Origin: Actinomycetota bacterium
GTDB taxonomy: Bacteria > Actinomycetota > Acidimicrobiia > Acidimicrobiales > JACDEA01
DNA length: 15,131 nucleotides
Direction of reading: 5' to 3'
NCBI GenBank assembly: GCA_013816725.1
Contig: JACDEA010000005.1
Location: forward strand, 1-15,131
Below the pieces are notes generated by a model. That model was given only the letters and a program-made list of their open reading frames with translations. It made no database searches and had not been told where the DNA came from. Both the position numbers and the translations under genes were made by a program. Below are positions 1-6,800 of the stretch, one piece after another. Within the stretch, counting starts at the first letter, position 1. Each line of letters begins with the position of its first letter.

Positions 1-358
1 CTGCTTGTATGACGTCGATCACGCGAGCGCCGGTGGCCACGCGGTAGACGCCGGGAGACGCGACGGCGCCGGCCGCCGCCACCACGATGGGGCCGCCGGT
101 CGACGTCGCCGTCGCCCCTCCACCGTCGCCCGACCGTGTCGCGGCGCGAGGGAGACTCAACTCAGGAGCAGCGCCACCACCGCCACCGGCGACGAACCGG
201 CCGGCGGTCATCGCGATCAGGGCGGCCACGGCGACTGTCGCAAGGGCGCCAGCCACGATGACGCGACGACGTTCGACGCCGATAACCGCGGCGATTGCAT
301 CGACGCGGTCGAGCCATGAAGGAACCACCGGCGGCGGCAACGGAGAGGACTCGGACAC
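1..358 (-). CDS. comEA: ComEA-like competence/DNA-binding protein, N-terminal part (cut by window edge)
   Basis: The reading frame enters from the left edge, so only about 119 N-terminal codons are visible. There is a Pro/Ser-rich cytoplasmic start, one membrane anchor at about residues 33-52, a Gly/Ser/Thr-rich linker (about 56-90), and the beginning of an SLBB domain at 91-119 (VVAAAGAVASPGVYRV, then GARVIDVIQA). This matches the usual Gram-positive ComEA plan of anchor, SLBB and C-terminal helix-hairpin-helix DNA-binding domain; the last part lies outside the window. Known ComEA proteins hold incoming DNA at the outer membrane face for the ComEC channel. I chose GTG at 358 because a clear Shine-Dalgarno (GGGAG, 368-364) lies 5 nt upstream; an in-frame ATG at 379 has no such site. 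Neighbours expected beyond the edge are comEC and holA. An SLBB protein of another role is possible until the C-terminus is seen. Confidence 0.78.
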   Translation of the reverse strand, partial: MSESSPLPPPVVPSWLDRVDAIAAVIGVERRRVIVAGALATVAVAALIAMTAGRFVAGGGGGAAPELSLPRAATRSGDGGGATATSTGGPIVVAAAGAVASPGVYRVATGARVIDVIQA

Positions 359-402
359 ACGTTCTCCCGGGATGGACATCGACCGGGGGAAGCGGTGCCC
401 GA

Positions 403-408
403 AGGTTA
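403..408 (-). promoter_or_regulatory. Possible -10 box of comEA (TAACCT)
   Basis: TAACCT on the minus strand fits TAnnnT. Transcription starting about 7 nt downstream would give a leader of roughly 35-40 nt that includes the GGGAG ribosome site of the GTG start at 358. No convincing -35 hexamer was found, so this is tentative. Confidence 0.3.
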
Positions 409-464
409 GGGCGAGGGTGTAGCGGGCACCAGAGGCCGAGGAGCGGCACGCGAATTACCTAGGG

Positions 465-508
465 GTGTCGGTGCCTGATGTGCCGAAAGGGCTATCGCGC
501 ACCGACAC
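465..508. terminator. Perfect 10-bp inverted repeat between trx and comEA, probable U-less terminator
   Basis: The arms GTGTCGGTGC (465-474) and GCACCGACAC (499-508) are perfectly complementary around a 24-nt loop, and the loop holds a smaller GCC/GGC hairpin. The element lies 28 nt beyond the stop codon of the thioredoxin gene and before the putative comEA promoter, where a terminator would separate the two minus-strand transcripts. There is no T-tract on either side. Terminators without a U-tract are reported in actinobacteria, but a protein-binding palindrome or a cruciform cannot be excluded. Confidence 0.45.
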
Positions 509-536
509 GTCCGCTCAGGCGGCGACCAGGGCGGCC

Positions 537-1232
537 TTAGAACAGGCGGGCGGTCAGCGCTTTGCGGTAGTCGGCCGTGCGCGGGTCGTCGGGACCGAGG
601 AGTTCGAGCAGATCGAGGTACTGCTGGCGGGCGTCGTCGTCGCCCTTGACCTTGTCGAGCAGGGCGTCGAGCTTCGGGGTGATGTCGTCGGTGCCCACGT
701 CACCGGTGCGGGCCAGCGCGGCGACGCGGCGAACCTCGGCCGTCTCGGGGATGCGGGCCAGCAACGCCAGGGCCTCGTCGCGCTCGCCCTTGCCAACCAG
801 CAACTCGGCCAGCCCCACCACGGCGTGCTCGTGGTCGGGCTCGAGGTCGAGCGCTTTGCGGAGCGACGCCTCGTCGCCGAGCGCAGCCAGTTCGTCGGCC
901 TCGCTGGGCGCAGGCGCCAAGCGGGCGATGAACTCGCGTACCGCCGGTTCGGGCAGCGCGCCGATGAAGTGGTCGACGATCTGGCGGTCGCGCACCGCGA
1001 AGACCGCGGGGATGGACTGCACGCGGAACGTCGCGCCCGCTTCGGGGTTCTCGTCGATGTTGATCTTGGCCAACTCGACCTTGCCGTCGCTCTCGGCGAC
1101 GACCTTCTCGAGAATCGGTGTCAACGTGCGGCACGGACCGCACCATTCGGCCCAGAGATCCACGACCACGGGGACCTGCGCCGACCGCTCGAGAACGTCG
1201 GTCTCGAATGTCGCGTCGGTGACCTCAGCCAT
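537..1232 (-). CDS. Thioredoxin with C-terminal TPR-like region (CnoX/YbbN type)
   Basis: The 231-residue cytoplasmic protein has a full thioredoxin fold at about 1-108, with the active site WCGPC at 30-34 and the cis-proline in SIPA at P75. Residues about 110-231 form an Ala/Leu/Glu-rich helical region with TPR-like spacing (for example GDEASLRKALDLEPDHEH). That two-part layout is the CnoX/YbbN plan. CnoX proteins act as redox-linked holdases that pass clients to GroEL/DnaK. The E. coli protein lacks the canonical CxxC, whereas this one keeps both cysteines and may be redox active. The ATG at 1232 has no good Shine-Dalgarno but has TAGACT 6 nt upstream, suggesting a leaderless message. It is divergent from the phosphotransferase gene 24 nt away and followed by a hairpin. 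Family assignment is firm; the chaperone role is inferred. Confidence 0.87.
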   Translation of the reverse strand: MAEVTDATFETDVLERSAQVPVVVDLWAEWCGPCRTLTPILEKVVAESDGKVELAKINIDENPEAGATFRVQSIPAVFAVRDRQIVDHFIGALPEPAVREFIARLAPAPSEADELAALGDEASLRKALDLEPDHEHAVVGLAELLVGKGERDEALALLARIPETAEVRRVAALARTGDVGTDDITPKLDALLDKVKGDDDARQQYLDLLELLGPDDPRTADYRKALTARLF

Positions 1233-1238
1233 GCCACC

Positions 1239-1248
1239 AGTCTAAGGT
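1239..1248. promoter_or_regulatory. Overlapping divergent -10 boxes for trx (-) and APH (+)
   Basis: The whole gap between the two start codons is 24 nt. On the minus strand TAGACT (1244-1239) is 6 nt before the thioredoxin ATG. On the plus strand TAAGGT (1243-1248) is 8 nt before the phosphotransferase ATG. The two hexamers share the TA step at 1243-1244. Both fit TAnnnT at leaderless spacing, so each transcript probably starts at or next to its ATG and the two polymerase sites should exclude each other. The sequence matches are direct; the activity is inferred. Confidence 0.55.
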
Positions 1249-1256
1249 CCCCGGCG

Positions 1257-2294
1257 ATGACCAAAATCGAGGGCGTCGACGTCGACCGGGTCACGAAATG
1301 GTTCGTCGACCACATCGACGGCGTGCGGCCGCCGCTGACCTTCGACCTGATCGCCGGCGGTCGCTCGAACCTCACGTTCGAGGTCGTCGACGCCGCCGGA
1401 CACAACTACGTGTTGCGCCGGCCTCCCACCAGTCACGTCCTGCCCACCGCCCACGACATGGGCCGCGAGTTCCGCATCATCTCCGCGCTGGGGCCGACCC
1501 CGGTACCGGTGGCCCCGGCGCTCGGGTTCTGCGAGGACGAGTCGGTGAACGGTCGGCCGTTCTACGTGATGGCCTTCGTCGAGGGCCACATCCTTCGCGA
1601 CGCGGCAACGGCCGAGAAGGTGTTCGACGACAAGCAACGGGCGGCCGCCGGCGAGTCGCTCGTCGACGTGCTGGCCGACATCCACGCCGTCGACGTCGAC
1701 GCCGTCGGGCTCGGCGATCTCGGCCGCAAAGAGGGCTACATCGCCCGCCAGCTCAAGCGCTGGTACGGACAGTTCAAGCAGTCGAACGAACTGACCGGCC
1801 GGCCGGTGCCCGTCGTCGACGAGATGCACGAGTTCCTGTCGGCCCGCATCCCCGATCAAGGCGGGGCGACGATCGTTCACGGCGACTACCGACTCGACAA
1901 CACGATGCTGGGCGAGGACGGGCGCATCGCCGCGGTGCTCGACTGGGAGATCTGCACGCTGGGCGACCCCCTCGCCGACCTCGGCCTCCTCATGGTCTAC
2001 TGGTCCGACCCCGGCGACCCCGGGGCGCTACTCGGCGTGTCGGCCACCACGCTGCCGGGCTTCCCGCGGCGCGATGAGCTGAAGGGCCGCTACGCCGAAC
2101 GCTCGGGACGCGACGTTTCGCAGCTCGATTTCTACGTGTCGTTCGGGTACTGGAAGCTGGCCTGCATCCTCGAGGGCGTGTTCGCCCGCTACGCCGGCGG
2201 GGCGATGGGCGGCGACCGCAGCGGGGTCGACGGCTTCTCGGCGCAGGTGACCACGCTGGCCGCGGCGGCGCAAACCGCGGCGGCTTCGCTCTAA
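1257..2294 (+). CDS. APH-family phosphotransferase, ACAD10/11 N-domain type
   Basis: The 345-residue protein has the aminoglycoside-phosphotransferase/choline-kinase fold. Visible are the substrate-lobe signature YVLRRPP (51-57), the catalytic loop VHGDYRLDN (207-215; D210 probable catalytic base, N215 metal ligand) and the metal-binding DWE (D229) followed by TLGDPLADL. The LRRPP and LGDPLADL blocks are typical of the subgroup related to the N-terminal kinase domain of ACAD10/ACAD11, which in animals phosphorylates 4-hydroxy acyl-CoA. Bacterial members often sit near fatty-acid degradation genes. A true antibiotic kinase is less likely. The frame stays open far upstream, but homology begins at ATG 1257, which follows TAAGGT by 8 nt; the upstream part is antisense to the thioredoxin gene. 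PAC2 follows 4 nt after the stop. The substrate is unknown. Confidence 0.85.
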   Translation: MTKIEGVDVDRVTKWFVDHIDGVRPPLTFDLIAGGRSNLTFEVVDAAGHNYVLRRPPTSHVLPTAHDMGREFRIISALGPTPVPVAPALGFCEDESVNGRPFYVMAFVEGHILRDAATAEKVFDDKQRAAAGESLVDVLADIHAVDVDAVGLGDLGRKEGYIARQLKRWYGQFKQSNELTGRPVPVVDEMHEFLSARIPDQGGATIVHGDYRLDNTMLGEDGRIAAVLDWEICTLGDPLADLGLLMVYWSDPGDPGALLGVSATTLPGFPRRDELKGRYAERSGRDVSQLDFYVSFGYWKLACILEGVFARYAGGAMGGDRSGVDGFSAQVTTLAAAAQTAAASL

Positions 2295-2298
2295 TCGG

Positions 2299-3156
2299 AT
2301 GTCGCTGCACGAACGTCACCTCGACATCGCACCGGTCGCCCCCGTCCTGGTGATGTGCCTCGAGGGTTGGGTCGACGCCGGCCTGGGCGCGGCGGCGGCC
2401 ATGGCGACGCTGCTGAGCCAGGCAGCCACCGACGCGGTGGCCACGTTCGACGCCGACGAACTGATCGATCGCCGGGCCCGGCGCCCGACCGTGCGCATCA
2501 CCGACGGGGTGCATCAAGGCCTCACGTGGTCGGCGGTGCAACTGCGTGCCGGCAAGGACGCCAACGGCGCCGACGTCCTGTTCCTGGTGGGTCCCGAGCC
2601 CGACTTCAAGTGGCTGGCGTTCACCGCCGACGTCGTCGAGCTGTCCCGTGAGCTGGGCGTGCGGATGGTGGTCGGCCTCGGCGCGTTCCCGGCGCCGGTC
2701 CCCCACACGCGACCGATCCGGTTGGCGTCGACAGCCAGCGCGCCGGAACTGGCGGCGCAGGTCGGGTTCGTGTCCGGCACCATCGAAGTGCCGGCCGGGA
2801 TACAGGCCGCGCTCGAACAGGTCCACGCCGAGGCCGGCATCCCCTCTATCGGGCTGTGGGCCCGCGTCCCGCATTACGCGGCGGCCATGCCCTACCCAGC
2901 CGCCAGCGCGGCGCTGGTCGACGCGCTGGTCGCCGTCACCGGTCTGTCGTTCAGCACCGACGATCTGATCGCGGCCGGCGTCGCCACCAACCAGCGCGTC
3001 GACCAGCTCATCGCCGGCAGCGCCGAACACCGCGAGATGGTGCGCCTGCTCGAGGAGCAGATCGACGCGGCCGAGCCGCAGCCCGACTTGTCGAACCTTC
3101 CGTCGGGCGACGAGTTGGCCGCCGAACTCGAGCGCTTCTTGCGCGAGCAGGGCTGA
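2299..3156 (+). CDS. PAC2-family protein
   Basis: The 285-residue protein matches the actinobacterial PAC2 (proteasome assembly chaperone 2-like) family. It begins with a PVLVMCLEGWVDAG stretch, has a FLVGPEPDFKW segment near 93-103, a VGLGAFPAPVPHTRP segment around 124-138, and an Ala-rich helical C-terminus ending in ELERFLREQG. In eukaryotes PAC2 helps assemble the 20S proteasome. The bacterial members are structurally related but their role is not established, and no proteasome genes are visible here. The ATG at 2299 is 4 nt after the phosphotransferase stop with no Shine-Dalgarno and no TAnnnT at leaderless spacing, so it is probably co-transcribed with that gene and translated by reinitiation. 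There is no signal peptide or membrane segment. Confidence 0.82.
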   Translation: MSLHERHLDIAPVAPVLVMCLEGWVDAGLGAAAAMATLLSQAATDAVATFDADELIDRRARRPTVRITDGVHQGLTWSAVQLRAGKDANGADVLFLVGPEPDFKWLAFTADVVELSRELGVRMVVGLGAFPAPVPHTRPIRLASTASAPELAAQVGFVSGTIEVPAGIQAALEQVHAEAGIPSIGLWARVPHYAAAMPYPAASAALVDALVAVTGLSFSTDDLIAAGVATNQRVDQLIAGSAEHREMVRLLEEQIDAAEPQPDLSNLPSGDELAAELERFLREQG

Positions 3157-3176
3157 CCCCCTGACCTCGGCCTCAC

Positions 3177-3182
3177 TAGCGT
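3177..3182 (+). promoter_or_regulatory. Probable -10 box (TAGCGT) of the LLM oxidoreductase gene
   Basis: TAGCGT fits TAnnnT and ends 7 nt before the ATG at 3190, in the 33-nt gap after PAC2. No Shine-Dalgarno is present, so a separate leaderless transcript starting at the ATG is likely. Confidence 0.45.
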
Positions 3183-3189
3183 CGGTCGG

Positions 3190-4209
3190 ATGAAGATCGA
3201 CGGAGGGTTGAGCAGCGACCTGGCCAAGGTCGGCGAGCAGGCCAAGCGGGCCGAGGCGGTGGGCTACGACGCGGTGTGGACGGCGGAGACCGCACACGAC
3301 CCGTTCTTCCCGCTGCTGTTGGCCGCCGAGCACACCGAGCGGGTCGAACTCGGGACCGCGATCGCCGTGGCCTTTGCCCGCAACCCGATGATCCTGGCCA
3401 ACATCGCCTACGACCTCCAGGCGTTCAGCGGTGGGCGGTTTGCGCTCGGACTCGGCAGCCAGATCAAGCCGCATATAGAGAAGCGCTTCTCGATGCCGTG
3501 GTCGCACCCGGCGCCGCGGATGCGCGAGATGGTCCTCGCCATCCGGGCCATCTGGGACTCGTGGAACAACGGCACCAAGCTCGACTTCCGAGGTGACTTT
3601 TACACGCATACCTTGATGACGCCGTTCTTCAACCCCGGCCCGAACCCCCACGGCAACGCCAAGATCTTTCTGGCCGCGGTCGGCGACAAGATGACCGAGG
3701 TGGCCGGCGAAGTGTGCGACGGCATCCTCATCCACGGGTTCACCACCGAGCGGTACCTGCGCGAGGTCACGCTGCCGGCCATCGACCGCGGCCTGGCCAA
3801 GGCCGGGCGCAGCCGCGACGACTTCGAGATCAAGTACCCCGGATTCGTCGTCACCGGCCAGGACGACGCCGAGGTGGCCAAGGCCTCGCAGGCGACGCGC
3901 CAGCAGATTGCGTTCTACGCGTCGACACCGGCCTACCGTCCCGTCCTCGACATCCACGGGTGGGGCGATCTCCAGACCGAGCTGAACGCGCTGTCGAAGC
4001 AAGGCGAGTGGGTGAAGATGGGTGACCTCATCGACGAGGACATGCTGCACGCGTTCGCCGTGGTCACCGAGCCCGACAAGGTGCCCGACGAGATCGTGTC
4101 CCGCTACGGCGACGTCGTCGACCGCTTCAGCTTCTACGCGCCGTACACCGCCGACGAGTCGCAGTGGTCAACGGCCCTCGCCCGCTTCCGGAAACTCGCG
4201 GCGCGCTAA
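3190..4209 (+). CDS. LLM-class, probably F420-dependent, oxidoreductase (TIGR03617-like)
   Basis: The 339-residue protein has the bacterial luciferase-like TIM-barrel pattern. It starts MKIDGGL, followed by AEAVGYDAVWTAETAHDPF, ERVELGTAIAVAFARNP, then the conserved FSGGRFALGLGSQ block (about 78-90) and a C-terminal region ending in RFRKLAAR. The LGLGSQ turn and the preceding strand form part of the flavin or F420 phosphate pocket in this superfamily. The start and overall length recall the mycobacterial TIGR03617 (MSMEG_2256-like) group of predicted F420-dependent enzymes. The substrate is unknown, and FMN rather than F420 cannot be ruled out from sequence reading. The gene has its own putative promoter and ends 10 nt from the convergent ligase gene. 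A second, different LLM enzyme is encoded at the right end of the window. Confidence 0.85.
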   Translation: MKIDGGLSSDLAKVGEQAKRAEAVGYDAVWTAETAHDPFFPLLLAAEHTERVELGTAIAVAFARNPMILANIAYDLQAFSGGRFALGLGSQIKPHIEKRFSMPWSHPAPRMREMVLAIRAIWDSWNNGTKLDFRGDFYTHTLMTPFFNPGPNPHGNAKIFLAAVGDKMTEVAGEVCDGILIHGFTTERYLREVTLPAIDRGLAKAGRSRDDFEIKYPGFVVTGQDDAEVAKASQATRQQIAFYASTPAYRPVLDIHGWGDLQTELNALSKQGEWVKMGDLIDEDMLHAFAVVTEPDKVPDEIVSRYGDVVDRFSFYAPYTADESQWSTALARFRKLAAR

Positions 4210-4222
4210 GAGTGCGCTCTTA
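4207..4222. repeat. Small inverted repeat made of two convergent stop codons
   Basis: TAAGAG (4207-4212) pairs with CTCTTA (4217-4222) around a 4-nt loop. The TAA of the left gene and the TAA of the right gene form the arm ends. With a 6-bp, A/T-rich stem and no T-tract it is at best a weak bidirectional terminator, but it is the only structure in the 10-nt gap. Confidence 0.3.
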
Positions 4223-5866
4223 AGCCGGTTGTAGCGCGTCGGTGAGGTAGCGGCTGCGGCAGAGCGAGCGTTGGAGCTTGCCTGAGGACGTCTTGGGCAG
4301 CGAGCCCGGCGTCACCAGTATCACGTCACCAGCCGGGAGGCCCACCGCGTCGGAGACCTTGCGGGCGACCGCGGTCCGCACCGGCGCGGGATCATCGGAC
4401 TTGGTCTCGGCCACGACGACCAGCCGCTCGCGGCCGTTGCGACCCTGCACGCCAAAGGCAATGACGTTGCCCGCCCGCACGCCGTCGACCTCGGCCGCGG
4501 CCCGCTCGATGTCCTCGGGGAACACGTTGCGACCACCGACGATGATCACGTCCTTGATACGACCGCAGACGACCAGTTGGCCGTCGACGGTATAGGCGAG
4601 GTCGCCGGTACGCAGCCACCCGTCGTGGAACGCGGCGGCCGTTTCATCGGGCCGCTTGTAGTAGCCGGCGGTCACCGACGTCCCCCGCAACTCGAGTTCG
4701 CCGACCTCCCGCTCGCTCATCGGCGAACCCGACTCCGGGTCGCAGATCCGCATCTCGAGACCGGGGATGGGCGAGCCGAGCATTGCGAGCGAACGGGCGT
4801 CGGTCCTGTCGGTATCGACGGGGGCGGCGTAGCGCTCGGTCTCGAGGATCTTGCGATCGACGGTGTCGACCTGCATTCCCTTACCCGGGACCGGGAACGT
4901 GCCGGCGATGGCCAGCTCGGCCATGCCGAACGCTGGGAACGCCGCGCCCTTCGACAGGCCGAAGGGGGCGCCGGCCTCGCAGAACGCCCGCACGCTGGAG
5001 GGGTCGATGGGCTCGGCCCCGTTCAGGGCGACGCGCCAGCGGGAGAGGTCGAGATTGTCAGCGCGGCGGAGGGAGCGGGCGGCCAGCGCATAGGAGAAGT
5101 TGGGGCCGGCGGTTCCCGTGCCACCGAAGCGCGACATCCACTCGACCCACCGGCCCGGCGCAGCGAGGAAGTCCTGCGGTGGCGCCAGCACCAAGTCGGC
5201 GCCGGTGATGAAGGGGATCGTGAGCATGCCGATCAGGCCCATGTCGTGGTACAGCGGCAGCCACGAAACCAGGACGTCGGTCTCGGGGTCGACCTGCGCC
5301 GCGGCGATGGCCCCATCGAGGTTGGCGAGGATCTGGCGGTGCGTGAGCATCACGCCCTTGGGGTCGGCGGTCGACCCGCTGGTGAACTGGAGCACGGCGA
5401 GCGCGTCCGGATCGACGGCGGGCGCCTCGAAGCGGTGAGCGCCGCGCAGATCGTCGAGCAACACGATCGGCGGGTCGCCGGGAACGGGCTCGTAGAACGC
5501 GGCCAGGTCGGGGTCGATGACGAGGAGAGCGGCGTCGGCGTTGCCGATGCGGATCCGGGTCTGGTCGACGAACTCATCGATCGAGCCGAGCCGCATCGGC
5601 AGCGGCAACACGACGAGCACGGCGCCGGCCAGCCACGTCGCCTGGATCGCCGTCACGAGGGGCCGGGTGGTCGGGCCGAGCAAGGCGACGTGGTCGCCGG
5701 GACCTATCCCGCGGGCTTGGAGCGCCGCGGCCATGGCCCGGGCGTCGTCGTGGAGAGCCGCCCAGGACACCGGCGTTGCCGTGTCGCCCGATATGAACGT
5801 GATCGTGCCGCCGGGGCGGGCCGAAGCCCGCTCGACCCGCGCCGAAAGAGTGTCCGCAACCGTCAT
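4220..5866 (-). CDS. Fatty-acyl-AMP ligase-like adenylate-forming enzyme
   Basis: The 548-residue protein belongs to the ANL superfamily. In order it shows the phosphate-binding loop FTSGSTADPKGV, the block LPLYHDMGLIG typical of FAAL and FadD32-like enzymes, GMAELA (adenine site), the ribose-binding TGDLAY, the hinge GRIKDVIIVGGRN, and the catalytic lysine region LPKTSSGKLQRS near the C-terminus. Between GMAELA and LGSPIPG there is an extended stretch where FAALs carry their specific insertion, which disfavours acyl-CoA synthesis. FAALs activate fatty acids as acyl-AMP for transfer to an acyl carrier protein or polyketide synthase; none is visible here, so the partner is unknown. The ATG at 5866 is preceded by GGGAGG (5883-5878) at 11 nt spacing. 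An ordinary acyl-CoA ligase remains possible. Confidence 0.82.
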   Translation of the reverse strand: MTVADTLSARVERASARPGGTITFISGDTATPVSWAALHDDARAMAAALQARGIGPGDHVALLGPTTRPLVTAIQATWLAGAVLVVLPLPMRLGSIDEFVDQTRIRIGNADAALLVIDPDLAAFYEPVPGDPPIVLLDDLRGAHRFEAPAVDPDALAVLQFTSGSTADPKGVMLTHRQILANLDGAIAAAQVDPETDVLVSWLPLYHDMGLIGMLTIPFITGADLVLAPPQDFLAAPGRWVEWMSRFGGTGTAGPNFSYALAARSLRRADNLDLSRWRVALNGAEPIDPSSVRAFCEAGAPFGLSKGAAFPAFGMAELAIAGTFPVPGKGMQVDTVDRKILETERYAAPVDTDRTDARSLAMLGSPIPGLEMRICDPESGSPMSEREVGELELRGTSVTAGYYKRPDETAAAFHDGWLRTGDLAYTVDGQLVVCGRIKDVIIVGGRNVFPEDIERAAAEVDGVRAGNVIAFGVQGRNGRERLVVVAETKSDDPAPVRTAVARKVSDAVGLPAGDVILVTPGSLPKTSSGKLQRSLCRSRYLTDALQPA

Positions 5867-5894
5867 CGAGGTTCCGACCTCCCGGGAGCGGCCA

Positions 5895-5904
5895 CGGTTA
5901 CAGT
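5895..5904. promoter_or_regulatory. Overlapping divergent -10 boxes for the ligase (-) and ABC exporter (+)
   Basis: On the plus strand TACAGT (5899-5904) is 8 nt before the GTG of the ABC ATPase, at leaderless spacing. On the minus strand TAACCG (5900-5895, next base T) overlaps it on the shared TA at 5899-5900. A start about 7 nt further would give the ligase a leader of about 22 nt that contains its GGGAGG site. The plus-strand box is a good match; the minus-strand one misses the last T. Confidence 0.42.
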
Positions 5905-5912
5905 CCGCCTCG

Positions 5913-6800
5913 GTGCTCGAACTCGACGGCCTGACCAGGAGGTTTGGCGCCGTCGTGGCCCTCGACGACCTGAGTTTCACGGTGCCCGAGGGGCAGGTAT
6001 TCGGTTTTCTCGGGCCCAACGGCGCCGGCAAGACGACAGCGATGCGCGCTGTGCTCGGGATCTCCGCCCTCGACGCCGGCGAGATCCGGTGGAAGGGCGG
6101 GCCGGCGGCCGAGAGCCGCGCCCGCTTCGGGTACATGCCCGAGGAGCGCGGGCTGTATCCCACCATGATCGTCATCGAGCAACTCCAGTACCTGGCGGAA
6201 CTGCGCGGGATGACGGCGGTCGACGCTCGCGCCCAGTCGATGGCCTGGTTGGAGCGTTTGGGCGTGGCCGATCGCGCCGCCGACAAGCTCGAAGCACTCT
6301 CCCTCGGCAACCAGCAACGGGTGCAGCTGGCGGCGGCGTTCGTGCACGGACCCGAGTTGCTGGTCCTCGACGAGCCGTTCTCGGGCCTCGATCCCGTCGC
6401 CATCGACAGCGTCAGCCAGGTACTCCACGACCAGGCCGACGCCGGCACCAGCGTGGTCTTCTCGAGCCACCAGCTCGATCTGGTCGAGCACATCTGCAAC
6501 TCGGTGGCCATCATCAACCGCGGGCGGCTCGTGGCCAGCGGCACCGTCGACGAGCTGGCCACCGAGGGACCGGCGCGGTTGCAAGTGGAAGTCGAGGGCG
6601 ACGGCGACGGGGCGTGGGCCAAGAAGCTGCGCGGCGTCGAGGTGGTCGCCAACGGCAACGGGCGCCTTCGCCTCCTCCTCGGGCCACGGACCGATGCTCA
6701 GCGCGTGTTGCGCGCCGCCGAGAAGGCGGGCGCCGTCCGTCATTTCAGCTACGACCGCAGGCGCCTGTCCGAAGTGTTCCGGGAGGCGGTTTCCCGGTGA
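5913..6800 (+). CDS. ABC transporter ATP-binding protein, NatA-like
   Basis: The 295-residue protein is a single ATP-binding domain plus a C-terminal extension. Visible are Walker A GPNGAGKTT (34-42), the Q-loop region YMPEERGLYP (74-83), the signature LSLGNQQRVQLA (129-140), Walker B LLVLDEP (149-155), the D-loop SGLD and the switch histidine in SSHQLD (H186). Residues about 215-295 form the small extra domain common in NatA/DrrA-type exporters. The signature reads LSLGNQQ rather than LSGGQ, as in some members of this group, so it should remain functional. GTG at 5913 was chosen because homology begins there and TACAGT lies 8 nt upstream; a longer frame upstream overlaps the divergent ligase. 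Its stop overlaps the permease start as GTGA, so the two are probably translated in a coupled fashion and form one exporter. Confidence 0.88.
   Translation: MLELDGLTRRFGAVVALDDLSFTVPEGQVFGFLGPNGAGKTTAMRAVLGISALDAGEIRWKGGPAAESRARFGYMPEERGLYPTMIVIEQLQYLAELRGMTAVDARAQSMAWLERLGVADRAADKLEALSLGNQQRVQLAAAFVHGPELLVLDEPFSGLDPVAIDSVSQVLHDQADAGTSVVFSSHQLDLVEHICNSVAIINRGRLVASGTVDELATEGPARLQVEVEGDGDGAWAKKLRGVEVVANGNGRLRLLLGPRTDAQRVLRAAEKAGAVRHFSYDRRRLSEVFREAVSR

Noticed and set aside
465..1256. Upstream in-frame extension of the phosphotransferase, giving a 609-codon frame
   Set aside because: The extension is antisense to the clear thioredoxin gene. Kinase homology and a promoter box support ATG 1257.
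1257..2294. Aminoglycoside resistance gene
   Set aside because: The fold is shared, but LRRPP and LGDPLADL place it with ACAD10/11-type kinases. There is no resistance context.
1990..4050. Very long minus-strand open frame (about 686 codons)
   Set aside because: It is antisense to the PAC2 and LLM genes, has an Arg/His/Asp-rich composition typical of GC-rich shadow frames, and shows no recognisable domain.
4577..6796. Long plus-strand extension upstream of the ABC permease
   Set aside because: It is antisense to the ligase and out of frame with the ATPase. The permease starts at GTG 6797 with a coupled overlap.
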